From positions 1-64,000 of the forward strand of contig CAZEPW010000001.1 of the NCBI GenBank assembly GCA_964514215.1: a stretch of DNA of 64,000 nucleotides, in the 5' to 3' direction. The stretch comes from CAYQUC01 sp964514215 (lineage in GTDB: Bacteria; Pseudomonadota; Gammaproteobacteria; UBA6429; Thiohalophilaceae). The first letter of the stretch is position 1, and each line of letters begins with the position of its first letter. The position numbers and the translations under genes are program-made. A model generated the notes under the pieces. The model searched no databases, was not told the DNA's origin, and saw nothing but the letters and a program-made list of their open reading frames with translations. Positions 53,876-62,199 of this stretch are shown here, piece by piece.

Positions 53876-54880
53876 TCAGCGTGGCTTTACCCTAAGATCT
53901 TTTAGTTCAAACGGGTCGATATGAATATCACTTAATGCCGCACCGGCTAAATAGGCTTTTGTTTTTATTTTTTTGACCATATCGGGGTGGCCGCACAAAT
54001 ACACTTTCCAATTCTTTAACGAGGTGTGGCTTTCTAAAGCAAATTCATCAGCTCGTTCGTTTATGCAGTCTGGAATTTTTTTCTCGTTGTTTAATAATGG
54101 GTTTGATGATGATATGCATGGATAATAGTGTATGTTGCTATATTTATTTTTTAATTCAATCATGTCTTTAATCAAATATAGTCCATCGCAATAACGGCTG
54201 CCGTGATAAACATGAATTTCACCGCTATGATTTTTTTCGATTGCATCGCGAATAATACCAAGTAATGGTGCTAAACCTGTTCCGGTGCCGATTAATAGAA
54301 TATTTTGTTGCGGGGTTTTAACATCATAATAACTTTCGCCACTGGCACCTTGTAGTTCAATGGTGTCACCGGGCTCTAATTCATTACACAACCAATCACT
54401 CATTTGTCCATTTTGAAAGTGTTTAATGTGTAATTCAATTTTATTCGATTTTGGTGTGCTGGCGATTGAATAGCTACGGGTTAATAAATTTTTATTTCTG
54501 ATATTAATAAACTGCCCGGGATGAAACTGTAGCTCAGCAGGTTTTTCAATAATAAACTGACACACTTTTTTTGATAACCAATGTTTTTCTAAAACAATTG
54601 AATCATGAAAAATCTCGTGTTTTTTACTTTCAATGATTTTAAAGTCTTGCTCTGGGTGGCAGACACAGGGTAAAAAATAATTTTGTTGAATTAATGTTTT
54701 ACTTAAACCTGCTTGAGATTTTTCTGGAATATTATCTGATGCGGTTTTTAATAAACAACTTTGGCATATCCCGATTTTACAAGAGTATGAGGCGTTTATT
54801 TCGTGACGTAACAAAGTATCTAAGACTGTCTCACCTTCAAGACAGCCATAGTTGTTATTTTTATATGATATTTTTCGCAA
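53876..54880 (-). CDS. 2Fe-2S/FAD/NAD(P)H oxidoreductase, likely haemoglobin reductase
   Basis: Three-domain reductase of 334 residues: N-terminal plant-type ferredoxin with C-x4-C-x2-C in SCKIGICQSC and the fourth Cys in PCVC; FAD domain with TRSYSIAST; NAD(P) domain with LIGTGTGLAPLLGIIRD and the final FELKDLRVK. It resembles phenol-hydroxylase and CDP-deoxyhexose type reductases. It is encoded 15 bases after a truncated haemoglobin on the same strand, so it probably passes electrons to that haem to let it turn NO into nitrate. Confidence 0.88.
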   Translation of the reverse strand: MRKISYKNNNYGCLEGETVLDTLLRHEINASYSCKIGICQSCLLKTASDNIPEKSQAGLSKTLIQQNYFLPCVCHPEQDFKIIESKKHEIFHDSIVLEKHWLSKKVCQFIIEKPAELQFHPGQFINIRNKNLLTRSYSIASTPKSNKIELHIKHFQNGQMSDWLCNELEPGDTIELQGASGESYYDVKTPQQNILLIGTGTGLAPLLGIIRDAIEKNHSGEIHVYHGSRYCDGLYLIKDMIELKNKYSNIHYYPCISSSNPLLNNEKKIPDCINERADEFALESHTSLKNWKVYLCGHPDMVKKIKTKAYLAGAALSDIHIDPFELKDLRVKPR

Positions 54881-54895
54881 TTACTGGCAGGTATT

Positions 54896-55264
54896 TTAAA
54901 GGCCAAGAACGTCGTCATGGGTACTGCTAGCGATGGCCATGACTTCTTTGATTAAGTTTTTTGGAACGTCAAGTTCCTCAAGGGTGGCTTGTAAATGTCC
55001 TGCAACAGCATTGAAGTGAGACTCATTTAAACCTTTTTCAACTAATGGTGCATGAGCTTCGCGCATGTCTTTTCCGGAATAACTATTTGGACCACCGAAT
55101 GCCATGGTTAAAAAAGACATTTGTTTTGAACGTTGTGCGTCCATATCGGTGTTATCAAAAAATTGCTCGATTGATTTATCTTCAAGAACTCTTCGGTAAA
55201 AAATATCAACGGCTGCTTCGACAGCAGCAGCACCGCCAATTTTGTCGAATAATGATTCTGACAT
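54896..55264 (-). CDS. Group 1 truncated haemoglobin (trHbN)
   Basis: Two-over-two globin of 122 residues. SLFDKIGGAAAVEAAVDIFY (helix A/B), VLEDKSIEQFF, then MSFLTMAFGGPNSYSGKDMR (loop with the Gly-Gly), EAHAPLVEKGLNESHF (helix F with the proximal His), and THDDVLGL at the end match group 1. Such globins detoxify NO or carry oxygen. It is followed by a 2Fe-2S flavin reductase, which makes a two-gene flavohaemoglobin-like unit. Confidence 0.95.
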   Translation of the reverse strand: MSESLFDKIGGAAAVEAAVDIFYRRVLEDKSIEQFFDNTDMDAQRSKQMSFLTMAFGGPNSYSGKDMREAHAPLVEKGLNESHFNAVAGHLQATLEELDVPKNLIKEVMAIASSTHDDVLGL

Positions 55265-55389
55265 AGTTATCCCTTGTTTTGTGAGTAAAATGTGTACTTA
55301 CATTTACGTTGTTAGTATTGTATATGAATGTCAATATTATACGCTATGTTTAGGAATTTAAAAATTTGTATTGCATAATTAGTTAATTT

Positions 55390-56775
55390 TTAGAAGGGTA
55401 ATTTTAATAATTTCCTTTCCTGTTTTAAAATGTCATAAAGGTTTTGCCGTCTTTGTTGTGGCACATCGTCGAGCGTCATAATTGAGTCGGTATAGTCCCG
55501 AGTTGCTTGTTCATAGTAGTAAAACTGTTCTTTTGCTTCATTTAGGTTAAAACCAAATGAAGTGCCTACGGCAATTAGGTTATCCACAATGCCACCAATT
55601 TCATTGTCAAAATTGATGGGGATTGCTGAGCGGGTATTATGTTGCACCCAGGCACGCATTGGTGCTGGATCATAAACCGGTGCGAGCTCGACATTATTGG
55701 GGCCACCTAAAAAAGACAAGTTTTCAAGATGCATATCCCCATTGCCGGTAAAAAAAGCCAAAATGAAACGTTTGTAGATTTGTTGGCGTATGGTGTTGGT
55801 ATCCATATTAACGACACTGGCGAGTTTTGTGATGCGCTCACCTATTTCTTGCATATCGGTATCGGCTGTTTCTTGAAAATTTTTGTCGCCTGAAGCAAAA
55901 ACTGAAAAAAAACTTTCCATCGGTATAGGAAGGCCTTCAGCAGTTCGATCAAATCGTTCAACGGCAAGCAAGTTCATGCCATCGAGTGTTGTTCTCCAAA
56001 AACGCGGCACGGTGAAATCCAGTTTTTTGTGCCATTCGAGGCAACAGGCTTCAAGTGCAGATACCCCCCGGTATTCTCGAGGTTCGATTTTTAGTAATAC
56101 ATCAACGTATTTTTGCTGCCCTACTTGTCTGGTTCCCGGCACTGCAAAGCTGCCATTCCAATCGGGCTTATCGGGAATGGCGACTAATAGTTTTGGAATC
56201 ATGCCGCCAACCGATGGCGTTGGCCCTAATAGCTCAACAATATCTTCACTTTCTAATTCATATATTTCGGGATCTTTGGTTGATATATCTTGAATATCCT
56301 GTTTTACGCTTTGCCAAAAATTAGAGCGTTTGCCAATGATTTCGACGTGTTCGGTTTTGGAGTCATACCACTTTTCTGCAATTCGGTCATCGCGAAATAT
56401 ATCGATATGACCAATGCCATTGTGTCCTGCTAATAATAACAGTTCCCAATCGGTATCAAATCCGGCAGCAATATCATATTCGTTATTATCCAATACACGG
56501 GTGTATATGCGCCGCTGAATATTATTACGGCCGTTGCCAGGAATTAACGAAATTAAGCGTGGGTGCATTGGTAGTAAATCTTTGGCGTAAAACACCACGG
56601 GGTCACGGGCGAATAATTGTGGGCTGGATAGTAGTGATAATCCATTCGGATTATTTTGTGCTAAAAATTCTTCATGGTAGCTAAAGCGAGTTTGTTCCGG
56701 GGTTACAATGAGATCGCCCATTTTCATTGGCGAACCCGTGACATTGGTCCAGATAACGGCATGCTTATCAGCCAT
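55390..56775 (-). CDS. hipA: HipA-like toxin kinase
   Basis: Ser/Thr kinase-fold protein of 461 residues, a little longer than E. coli HipA. Visible: the N-terminal subdomain; GMIPKLLVAIPDKPDWNGSF (near 200), where the lysine of the ATP site is expected; LLAVERFDRTAEGLPIPMES; the catalytic loop GNGDMHLENLSFL; and VYDPAPMRAW at the metal site. E. coli HipA phosphorylates GltX and stops translation. It overlaps by one base the HTH gene hipB, which should encode the antidote. The N-terminal 100 residues are divergent, so the target may differ. Confidence 0.88.
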   Translation of the reverse strand: MADKHAVIWTNVTGSPMKMGDLIVTPEQTRFSYHEEFLAQNNPNGLSLLSSPQLFARDPVVFYAKDLLPMHPRLISLIPGNGRNNIQRRIYTRVLDNNEYDIAAGFDTDWELLLLAGHNGIGHIDIFRDDRIAEKWYDSKTEHVEIIGKRSNFWQSVKQDIQDISTKDPEIYELESEDIVELLGPTPSVGGMIPKLLVAIPDKPDWNGSFAVPGTRQVGQQKYVDVLLKIEPREYRGVSALEACCLEWHKKLDFTVPRFWRTTLDGMNLLAVERFDRTAEGLPIPMESFFSVFASGDKNFQETADTDMQEIGERITKLASVVNMDTNTIRQQIYKRFILAFFTGNGDMHLENLSFLGGPNNVELAPVYDPAPMRAWVQHNTRSAIPINFDNEIGGIVDNLIAVGTSFGFNLNEAKEQFYYYEQATRDYTDSIMTLDDVPQQRRQNLYDILKQERKLLKLPF

Positions 56776-57041
56776 TAGAAAAACTCTCCTTTGCGTATTG
56801 CAGCCTGAGTATCGTCATTTGGTTCTAGGCTAAGCCGTAAGCCTACAATCCGCGCCATGGCATCGATGACGCTGTAGTCACCGCTGCCACGATTTTTCAT
56901 GCGTGATAATGTTTCGGGTGTAATACCGGAACGAGTTGCTAATTCTTTTGCCGTTATTCGAGGTTGTTGTTGTTTGCCGGCCGCGATTATTTGGTTAATA
57001 ACGGCTATGAAGGCTTCTTTTTGGACGGCTGATTGTTTCAT
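56775..57041 (-). CDS. hipB: HipB-like HTH antitoxin
   Basis: Helix-turn-helix protein of 88 residues from ATG 57041; an in-frame TTG at 57059 would add six residues. The Xre-type HTH is ITAKELATRSGITPETLSRM (near 30-50), followed by a helix and the short tail PNDDTQAAIRKGEFF. It binds its own promoter and neutralises HipA in known systems. Its stop overlaps the hipA ATG by one base. Inverted repeats upstream fit an operator. Confidence 0.87.
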   Translation of the reverse strand: MKQSAVQKEAFIAVINQIIAAGKQQQPRITAKELATRSGITPETLSRMKNRGSGDYSVIDAMARIVGLRLSLEPNDDTQAAIRKGEFF

Positions 57042-57053
57042 AATTGACGTATT

Positions 57054-57160
57054 TATCAAGAATATTAAAAAAAGTGCTAAATATAGACATTTATTGACTA
57101 AAAAGATAATTAATTAAATACTATATAACAAAAATAGCGTTTCTTGATATATTAGTCAAT
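57054..57160. promoter_or_regulatory. Nested inverted repeats upstream of hipB
   Basis: Two pairs of matching half-sites lie before hipB: TATCAAGAA (57054-57062) with TTCTTGATA (57141-57149), and ATTGACTAA (57093-57101) with TTAGTCAAT (57152-57160). HipB proteins often bind several spaced operators and bend the DNA between them. The pairing is seen in the sequence; operator function is inferred. Confidence 0.5.
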
Positions 57161-57215
57161 AGTTATGTGACTTAGTTCCGGGCTTTCTGGATTGCCGGGG
57201 GCTTGCTTCGCCAGC

Positions 57216-57812
57216 CTAACCAATACGACCTTCTGCACCGCTGATTAAATTGCGTATATTACTACGATGACGCCAAAATAATATAAGCGTCATCACTGAG
57301 CAAGCAACCAGAATTGCAGTATTATTATCGAGCAATAGCCAGACATACACCGGAGCGAGTGACATTGAAATTAGTGCTGATAGTGATGATATTCGAAGTA
57401 ATTTGGCAACCAGCAACCAGGTTAAGGCGGTTGCTAATCCAACCCAAGGTGAAAATCCAAAGCAAACGCCAAGCATGGTGGCAACACCTTTGCCGCCTTT
57501 AAAGCCAAAGAAAATAGGGTATAAATGCCCAAGAAAAGTGGCTACCGCAATGAATGCAATAACATTATTATGCAGCGACAGAAACACCGCAATTTGAACG
57601 GGAATATATCCTTTTAAGCTATCTCCGATAAGCGTTATCGCAGCTGCTTTTTTACCTGCAAGGCGTAATACATTGGTTGCACCAGGATTCTTAGAGCCTC
57701 CTGAGCGGGGATCGGGTAAGGACATTAATTTACAGGTGATAATAGCAGAAGAAATCGAGCCAATTAAATAAGCACAAAAAATATAAACGATGTCGATTGT
57801 AGCTAGATTCAT
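57216..57812 (-). CDS. plsY: Glycerol-3-phosphate acyltransferase PlsY
   Basis: Integral membrane enzyme of 198 residues that transfers acyl groups from acyl phosphate to glycerol-3-phosphate. Motif 1 is LIGSISSAIITCKLMSLPDP then RSGGSKNPGATNVLRLAGKK (near 15-55), motif 2 is HLYPIFFGFKGGKGVATMLG (near 95-115). About five hydrophobic segments. It sits in its usual place divergent from folB and near tsaD in many gammaproteobacteria; here tsaD is about 15 kb away because of an inserted block. Confidence 0.97.
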   Translation of the reverse strand: MNLATIDIVYIFCAYLIGSISSAIITCKLMSLPDPRSGGSKNPGATNVLRLAGKKAAAITLIGDSLKGYIPVQIAVFLSLHNNVIAFIAVATFLGHLYPIFFGFKGGKGVATMLGVCFGFSPWVGLATALTWLLVAKLLRISSLSALISMSLAPVYVWLLLDNNTAILVACSVMTLILFWRHRSNIRNLISGAEGRIG

Positions 57813-57967
57813 GATAATGATATTACGTATTTATTCGGTTTATTTCGAAACTTTATTTGAACTATTGTTGCACTCACAAAGCGTATCTTACACTGGAAAC
57901 CAGTTAGAACACAGGATATAGTGTCGCCGTAAAAATAGAAAGAGATTAACACCGGAAATTGTAAGTT

Positions 57968-58324
57968 ATGGATATTATATATTTAACTGAGTTAAAAATT
58001 GAAACAATTATTGGCATATACGATTGGGAAAGAACCACCAAACAAACAATTAGCCTCGATATTGAAATGGGCACTGATATTGCAAAAGCAGCAAGCTCGG
58101 ATGCCATTGAAGATACATTAAATTATAAAGCAGTCGCCAAACGACTAATAGATTACGTTGCAACAACTGAGTTTCAATTAATTGAAACATTATCTGAAAA
58201 AATTTGTGAAATCATATTAAATGAATTTTCTGTGCCGTGGGTTAAATTGCGCGTTAGCAAGCCCGGAGCTATTCGCGGTTCTAAGAATGTTGGTGTTATG
58301 ATTGAACGCGGGACTAAACTATAA
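57968..58324 (+). CDS. folB: Dihydroneopterin aldolase
   Basis: Folate pathway enzyme of 118 residues that splits dihydroneopterin to 6-hydroxymethyl-dihydropterin and glycolaldehyde. LKIETIIGIYDWERTTKQTI (near 10-30) holds the active-site Tyr region, TLNYKAVAKRLIDYVATTEF and LIETLSEKICEIILNEF follow, and LRVSKPGAIRGSKNVGV is near the C-terminus. It is 12 bases before folK, which uses its product. Confidence 0.97.
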   Translation: MDIIYLTELKIETIIGIYDWERTTKQTISLDIEMGTDIAKAASSDAIEDTLNYKAVAKRLIDYVATTEFQLIETLSEKICEIILNEFSVPWVKLRVSKPGAIRGSKNVGVMIERGTKL

Positions 58325-58336
58325 CTTTGGACAATT

Positions 58337-58825
58337 ATGTCAGTTATCTACATTAGTGTTGGTAGTAATATAAATGCAGAATATCACGTTTGTGCGGGTA
58401 TCAATGCTTTGCGTGAAATGTATGGTGCTATTACAACATCAATAGTATACGAAAGTGATGCTGTTGGGTTTGATGGAGATAATTTTTATAATCTTGTAGT
58501 AAAAGCAATAGTGGATGAAACTGTTGAAACTGTTGTTAGTAATTTAAGAAAGATAGAAGATAATTTTAACCGTGATCGAAGCGGACCAAAGTTCTCATCG
58601 AGAACTTTGGATTTAGATTTATTATTGTATGATGATTTAATTTTAAATCAGCCGCATTTAGAATTACCGCGAGCTGAAATAACGAAAAATGCTTTTGTGT
58701 TGTTACCACTTTCTGAATTAGCCGCTGATGTACTTCATCCGATTGAAAAAAAATCCATTGGGCAGTTATGGCAAGAGTACGATAAAGAAAGCCAACAATT
58801 ATGGCCTATAGAAATTACTTGTTAG
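58337..58825 (+). CDS. folK: 6-hydroxymethyl-7,8-dihydropterin pyrophosphokinase (HPPK)
   Basis: Folate pathway kinase of 162 residues, acting right after FolB. Motifs: ISVGSNINAEYHV, GFDGDNFYNLVVK, the FNRDRSGPKFSSRTLDLDLL loop with the metal-binding Asp residues (about 75-95), and LELPRAEITKNAFVLLPLSE. Standard size. It converges with a pteridine reductase-like gene downstream, which makes this a small folate cluster. Confidence 0.97.
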   Translation: MSVIYISVGSNINAEYHVCAGINALREMYGAITTSIVYESDAVGFDGDNFYNLVVKAIVDETVETVVSNLRKIEDNFNRDRSGPKFSSRTLDLDLLLYDDLILNQPHLELPRAEITKNAFVLLPLSELAADVLHPIEKKSIGQLWQEYDKESQQLWPIEITC

Positions 58826-58850
58826 GTTTTACTTTTTTTGTCATTCAAAG

Positions 58851-59600
58851 CTAAGTTAGCGAGCGCCCACCATCAACACTGATAATTTGCCCTGTCGTAT
58901 AGGGTGATTGTGAAATTAAAAATAAAATGGTGGTTGCGATGTCGTTAGGGCTGCCTTCACGTTTTAATGTTGTGCGTGATAATATTCGTTGTTTTGTTAA
59001 TTCATCAAGATCATTTTCAGGCCACATAATAGCACCTGGAGCGACAGCATTTACTCGAACCTCGGGGCCAAGTTCTCTGGCCAATGATTTAGTCATCATC
59101 ACTAAGCCAGATTTTGCCATGCAATAAACCGGGTGTTCTTTCAGCGGTCGATCGGCATGGATATCGACGATATTAACAATGCAGCCTTTATGTTTGCGTA
59201 ATATTGGGCTTGCAGCTTGAGCTAAAAAAAAGGGTGCCTTTAAATTGCTCGACATTAAATCATCCCAGTGTTCGTCAGTAACGGTTCCAATTGGGGTGGG
59301 ATAGAAACTTGATGCATTGTTAATAAGCACATCAAGTCGGCCAAAAGTTTCTACGCATTGTTGGATGAGTGGTGTGATGCCTTTGGTTTTACTTAAATCG
59401 GCTTGCACAATAATAACCGATTCATTGCGAATTTCATTTAATTCTATTTGAAGTGCCAGTGCAGCAGCACGAGTCTTGCGATAATGAATGACAATATTCA
59501 TGCCGTTGGCATGTAATACTCGGGCGGTTTCAGCACCAATTCGACGAGCCGCACCGGTAATTAATACGACTTTTGCTTGGGGGGTATTTTTGTCAGACAT
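58851..59600 (-). CDS. SDR family pteridine reductase-like protein (FolM-type)
   Basis: Short-chain dehydrogenase of 249 residues. The cofactor motif reads TGAARRIGAETARVLHANGM (with the Arg in place of Gly, as in pteridine reductases), then the IHYRKTRAAA NADPH-binding stretch, NNASSFYPTPIGTVTDEHWD, the catalytic YCMAK (Tyr, Lys) and GQIISVDGG at the end. It lies next to folK, so reduction of dihydrobiopterin or dihydrofolate is likely. folM is the nearest known name, but other SDR roles are not excluded. Confidence 0.87.
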   Translation of the reverse strand: MSDKNTPQAKVVLITGAARRIGAETARVLHANGMNIVIHYRKTRAAALALQIELNEIRNESVIIVQADLSKTKGITPLIQQCVETFGRLDVLINNASSFYPTPIGTVTDEHWDDLMSSNLKAPFFLAQAASPILRKHKGCIVNIVDIHADRPLKEHPVYCMAKSGLVMMTKSLARELGPEVRVNAVAPGAIMWPENDLDELTKQRILSRTTLKREGSPNDIATTILFLISQSPYTTGQIISVDGGRSLT

Positions 59601-59706
59601 TGATTATTTATATCATTTCGAGCTGTAACAAGATTGGTATTACGATACCATATCGGTAAGAATTAGCTAGTAAATAAAAGCCGTAAATTTGATGTAATAG
59701 ACAGAT

Positions 59707-60924
59707 ATGAAACTACCACAACCAGACAGTATTGCACGGCAACACAGCCAAAAAGTTGCAGCGTATATCGCAGATAAAATTCATCACTCAGGTGGTGTTA
59801 TTGCTTTTTCAAAATACATGGAACATGTGTTATATGCTCCGGGGCTTGGTTATTACAGCGCAGGTTGTATTAAATTTGGTGAGCAAGGCGATTTTATTAC
59901 CGCACCGGAAATATCACCATTATTTTCACGTTGTATTGCTCGAGCGATTACTCCGATACTCAATAATTTGGTATCAAGCTCAATACTCGAAGTTGGTGCG
60001 GGCAGTGGTAAGATGGCCGCTGATATAATAATGGAGTTGCACAATACCGGACAACATTTCGAATATTATTATATCTTGGAACGAAGTGCTGAACTTCGTG
60101 AACGGCAGCAACAAACCCTTAATGCACTCCCCGTGGAATTGGCTGACAAAGTAACATGGCTCGATAGCTTACCAATATCATTTATCGGCGTAGTATTGGC
60201 TAATGAATTACTTGATGCGATGCCGATAACTCGCTTTCATAAAAAAAATCAAACGGTCGTTGAAATGGGGGTTGCATATCAAAACGGTCAATTTGTTTGG
60301 CAAGATAATGTGGCTTCAAATGTACGATTAAATTCTCGAATAGAGAAAATAGAAAATAACTTGGGACAGGTTTTTCACGATGGTTATACCAGTGAAATAA
60401 ATTTTGCCGCGGAAGATTGGTTGTCGAGTATTAATGATATGCTCGAAACTGGGTATATTTTATTAATTGATTATGGTTATCCTGAGAACGAATATTACCA
60501 TGAACAACGTGATAACGGCACGATGAGTTGTTTTTATCAACATGGCAGGCATGATGATCCTTTTTTATATCCGGGGTTGCAAGATATTACAGCACATATC
60601 GATTTCTCTAACTTAACCCAAGCAGTATTAACGGCAGATAATAGCAGCGCAACGACTGCCGCTAGTCTACAATTAAATGCTTATACCACACAGTCTAATT
60701 TTTTAATGGCTAGTGGTTTAACGGAGTTGCTGCAAGAAAATACTGATGATGTTAAACAGCAATTAGTTTTGAGTCAGCAAGTTAAAAAATTAACAATGCC
60801 GTATGAGATGGGCGAAGTAGTCAAAGTGATAGGTTTTGATAAAGGCCTTGTTGATGTTCGGGCTGATAACTCAGTGTTAGAGTTACCTTGCTTTTCAATG
60901 CGCGATTTACGTTATCAATTATGA
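59707..60924 (+). CDS. SAM-dependent methyltransferase of the MidA/NDUFAF7 family
   Basis: Protein of 405 residues similar to human NDUFAF7, which methylates an Arg on complex I. Motifs: GVIAFSKYMEHVLYAPGLGY near the start, DFITAPEISPLFSRCIAR, the SAM-binding SILEVGAGSGKMAADIIMEL (near 95-115), VVLANELLDAMPITRF, and ILLIDYGYPENEYYH. Bacterial members are widespread but not characterised. It lies upstream of uppP with a 35-base spacer on the same strand. Confidence 0.92.
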   Translation: MKLPQPDSIARQHSQKVAAYIADKIHHSGGVIAFSKYMEHVLYAPGLGYYSAGCIKFGEQGDFITAPEISPLFSRCIARAITPILNNLVSSSILEVGAGSGKMAADIIMELHNTGQHFEYYYILERSAELRERQQQTLNALPVELADKVTWLDSLPISFIGVVLANELLDAMPITRFHKKNQTVVEMGVAYQNGQFVWQDNVASNVRLNSRIEKIENNLGQVFHDGYTSEINFAAEDWLSSINDMLETGYILLIDYGYPENEYYHEQRDNGTMSCFYQHGRHDDPFLYPGLQDITAHIDFSNLTQAVLTADNSSATTAASLQLNAYTTQSNFLMASGLTELLQENTDDVKQQLVLSQQVKKLTMPYEMGEVVKVIGFDKGLVDVRADNSVLELPCFSMRDLRYQL

Positions 60925-60959
60925 ATTTATTTTAGTTATTTAAAAAGGCAAGGTTATCG

Positions 60960-61772
60960 ATGATCGATTTAGTGCAAATTATTATTTTAGGTTTGGTTCA
61001 GGGGTTAACTGAATTTTTGCCGATATCCAGTTCTGCTCATTTAATCTTGGTTCCGGTTATTTTGGGCTGGAATGATCAAGGTTTGGCGTTTGATGTGGCG
61101 GTGCATATTGGAAGTTTGATAGCCGTGGTGGTGTATTTTAGGAAAGATATTTTAACCATGGCGTCCGATTGGTTTTTGTCATTAAAAAACCGTTGTCATG
61201 TTGGTGAAAGCAAATTGGCTTGGGCCGTTATTATCGGAACAATTCCGGCGGTTTTAGCGGGATTATTATTGCATGATTTTATTGACACACAATTGCGTTC
61301 TGGATTGGTTATCGCTTATGCCACTATTGGGTTTGGTGTATTATTATTTGTTTCAGATTGGTATGCCAGTCGCCCAGGCCATCAAACACACGATGAAAAA
61401 AACATAACTTGGAAAGATGTTTTAATCATTAGTTTGTTTCAAGTGCTAGCGTTAATACCGGGAACTTCTCGTTCTGGTATTACCATGACTGCTGGATTAT
61501 TTGTTGGCTTAACACGAACAGCCGCGGCTAGATTTTCATTTTTATTGGCTATCCCGTTGATTTTAGCTGCCGGAGGATACAAAACAAAAACACTATTAGA
61601 AAGCACCGCGGTGGTTGATTGGAGTGCAATTTTAATTGGAGTAGTTGTGTCAGGCTTAAGCGCGTTATTTTGCATTCATTTCTTTTTAAAATTATTAGAG
61701 CGTTTTGGGATGTTACCTTATGTTATCTATCGATTATTCTTAGGTGCCGTGTTATTAATATTTTTCACTTAA
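60960..61772 (+). CDS. uppP: Undecaprenyl-diphosphatase UppP (BacA)
   Basis: Membrane phosphatase of 270 residues that recycles undecaprenyl diphosphate in cell-wall synthesis. Conserved motif 1: GLVQGLTEFLPISSSAHLIL (near 12-32), with the catalytic Glu and Ser residues; motif 2: LIPGTSRSGITMTAGLFVGL (near 165-185). About eight hydrophobic segments. It is found in this position next to cca and fol genes in many gammaproteobacteria. A VanZ-like gene follows 16 bases later. Confidence 0.97.
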   Translation: MIDLVQIIILGLVQGLTEFLPISSSAHLILVPVILGWNDQGLAFDVAVHIGSLIAVVVYFRKDILTMASDWFLSLKNRCHVGESKLAWAVIIGTIPAVLAGLLLHDFIDTQLRSGLVIAYATIGFGVLLFVSDWYASRPGHQTHDEKNITWKDVLIISLFQVLALIPGTSRSGITMTAGLFVGLTRTAAARFSFLLAIPLILAAGGYKTKTLLESTAVVDWSAILIGVVVSGLSALFCIHFFLKLLERFGMLPYVIYRLFLGAVLLIFFT

Positions 61773-61788
61773 AAAATGAGTTTGAGTT

Positions 61789-62199
61789 ATGCAGGAAAAT
61801 TCATCTTATGTTTTAAAACTTAGAAAATTATGGTTAACACTTGGCTGGTTTTGGTTGCTGATTATTGTAACGTTAAGTTTAATATCGATACCCAAGATTG
61901 CTGAATTATCAATTTTGTATATCGACAAAATTGAGCATACCATAAGTTATTTTGTTTTAATGTTTTTGTTTTCTCAATGTTATAAAGCTAAAGTAATACG
62001 ATTAGCTTATGCTTTATTATTTATTTTTCTTGGGGTTTCGTTAGAGTTTCTTCAAGGTTATACCGTCACCCGGCAATTTGAATATGCTGATATGCTGGCC
62101 AATACCAGTGGTGTAATATTGGGTTTGATTTTAAGTGATAGTTTTTTTAATAAAATCATACGGTATTTGGATAGCATGTTATTACGCACTTTCTTTTAA
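61789..62199 (+). CDS. VanZ-like membrane protein
   Basis: Protein of 136 residues. Hydrophobic segments lie at about 15-35, 45-62, 65-85 and 103-120. DKIEHTISYFVLMFLFSQCY and SLEFLQGYTVTRQFEYADML fit the VanZ family pattern, where conserved Asp, His and Glu face the membrane. VanZ proteins affect the surface display of some lipid-linked molecules. It follows uppP on the same strand and overlaps the end of the convergent FAD enzyme by 18 bases. Confidence 0.85.
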   Translation: MQENSSYVLKLRKLWLTLGWFWLLIIVTLSLISIPKIAELSILYIDKIEHTISYFVLMFLFSQCYKAKVIRLAYALLFIFLGVSLEFLQGYTVTRQFEYADMLANTSGVILGLILSDSFFNKIIRYLDSMLLRTFF

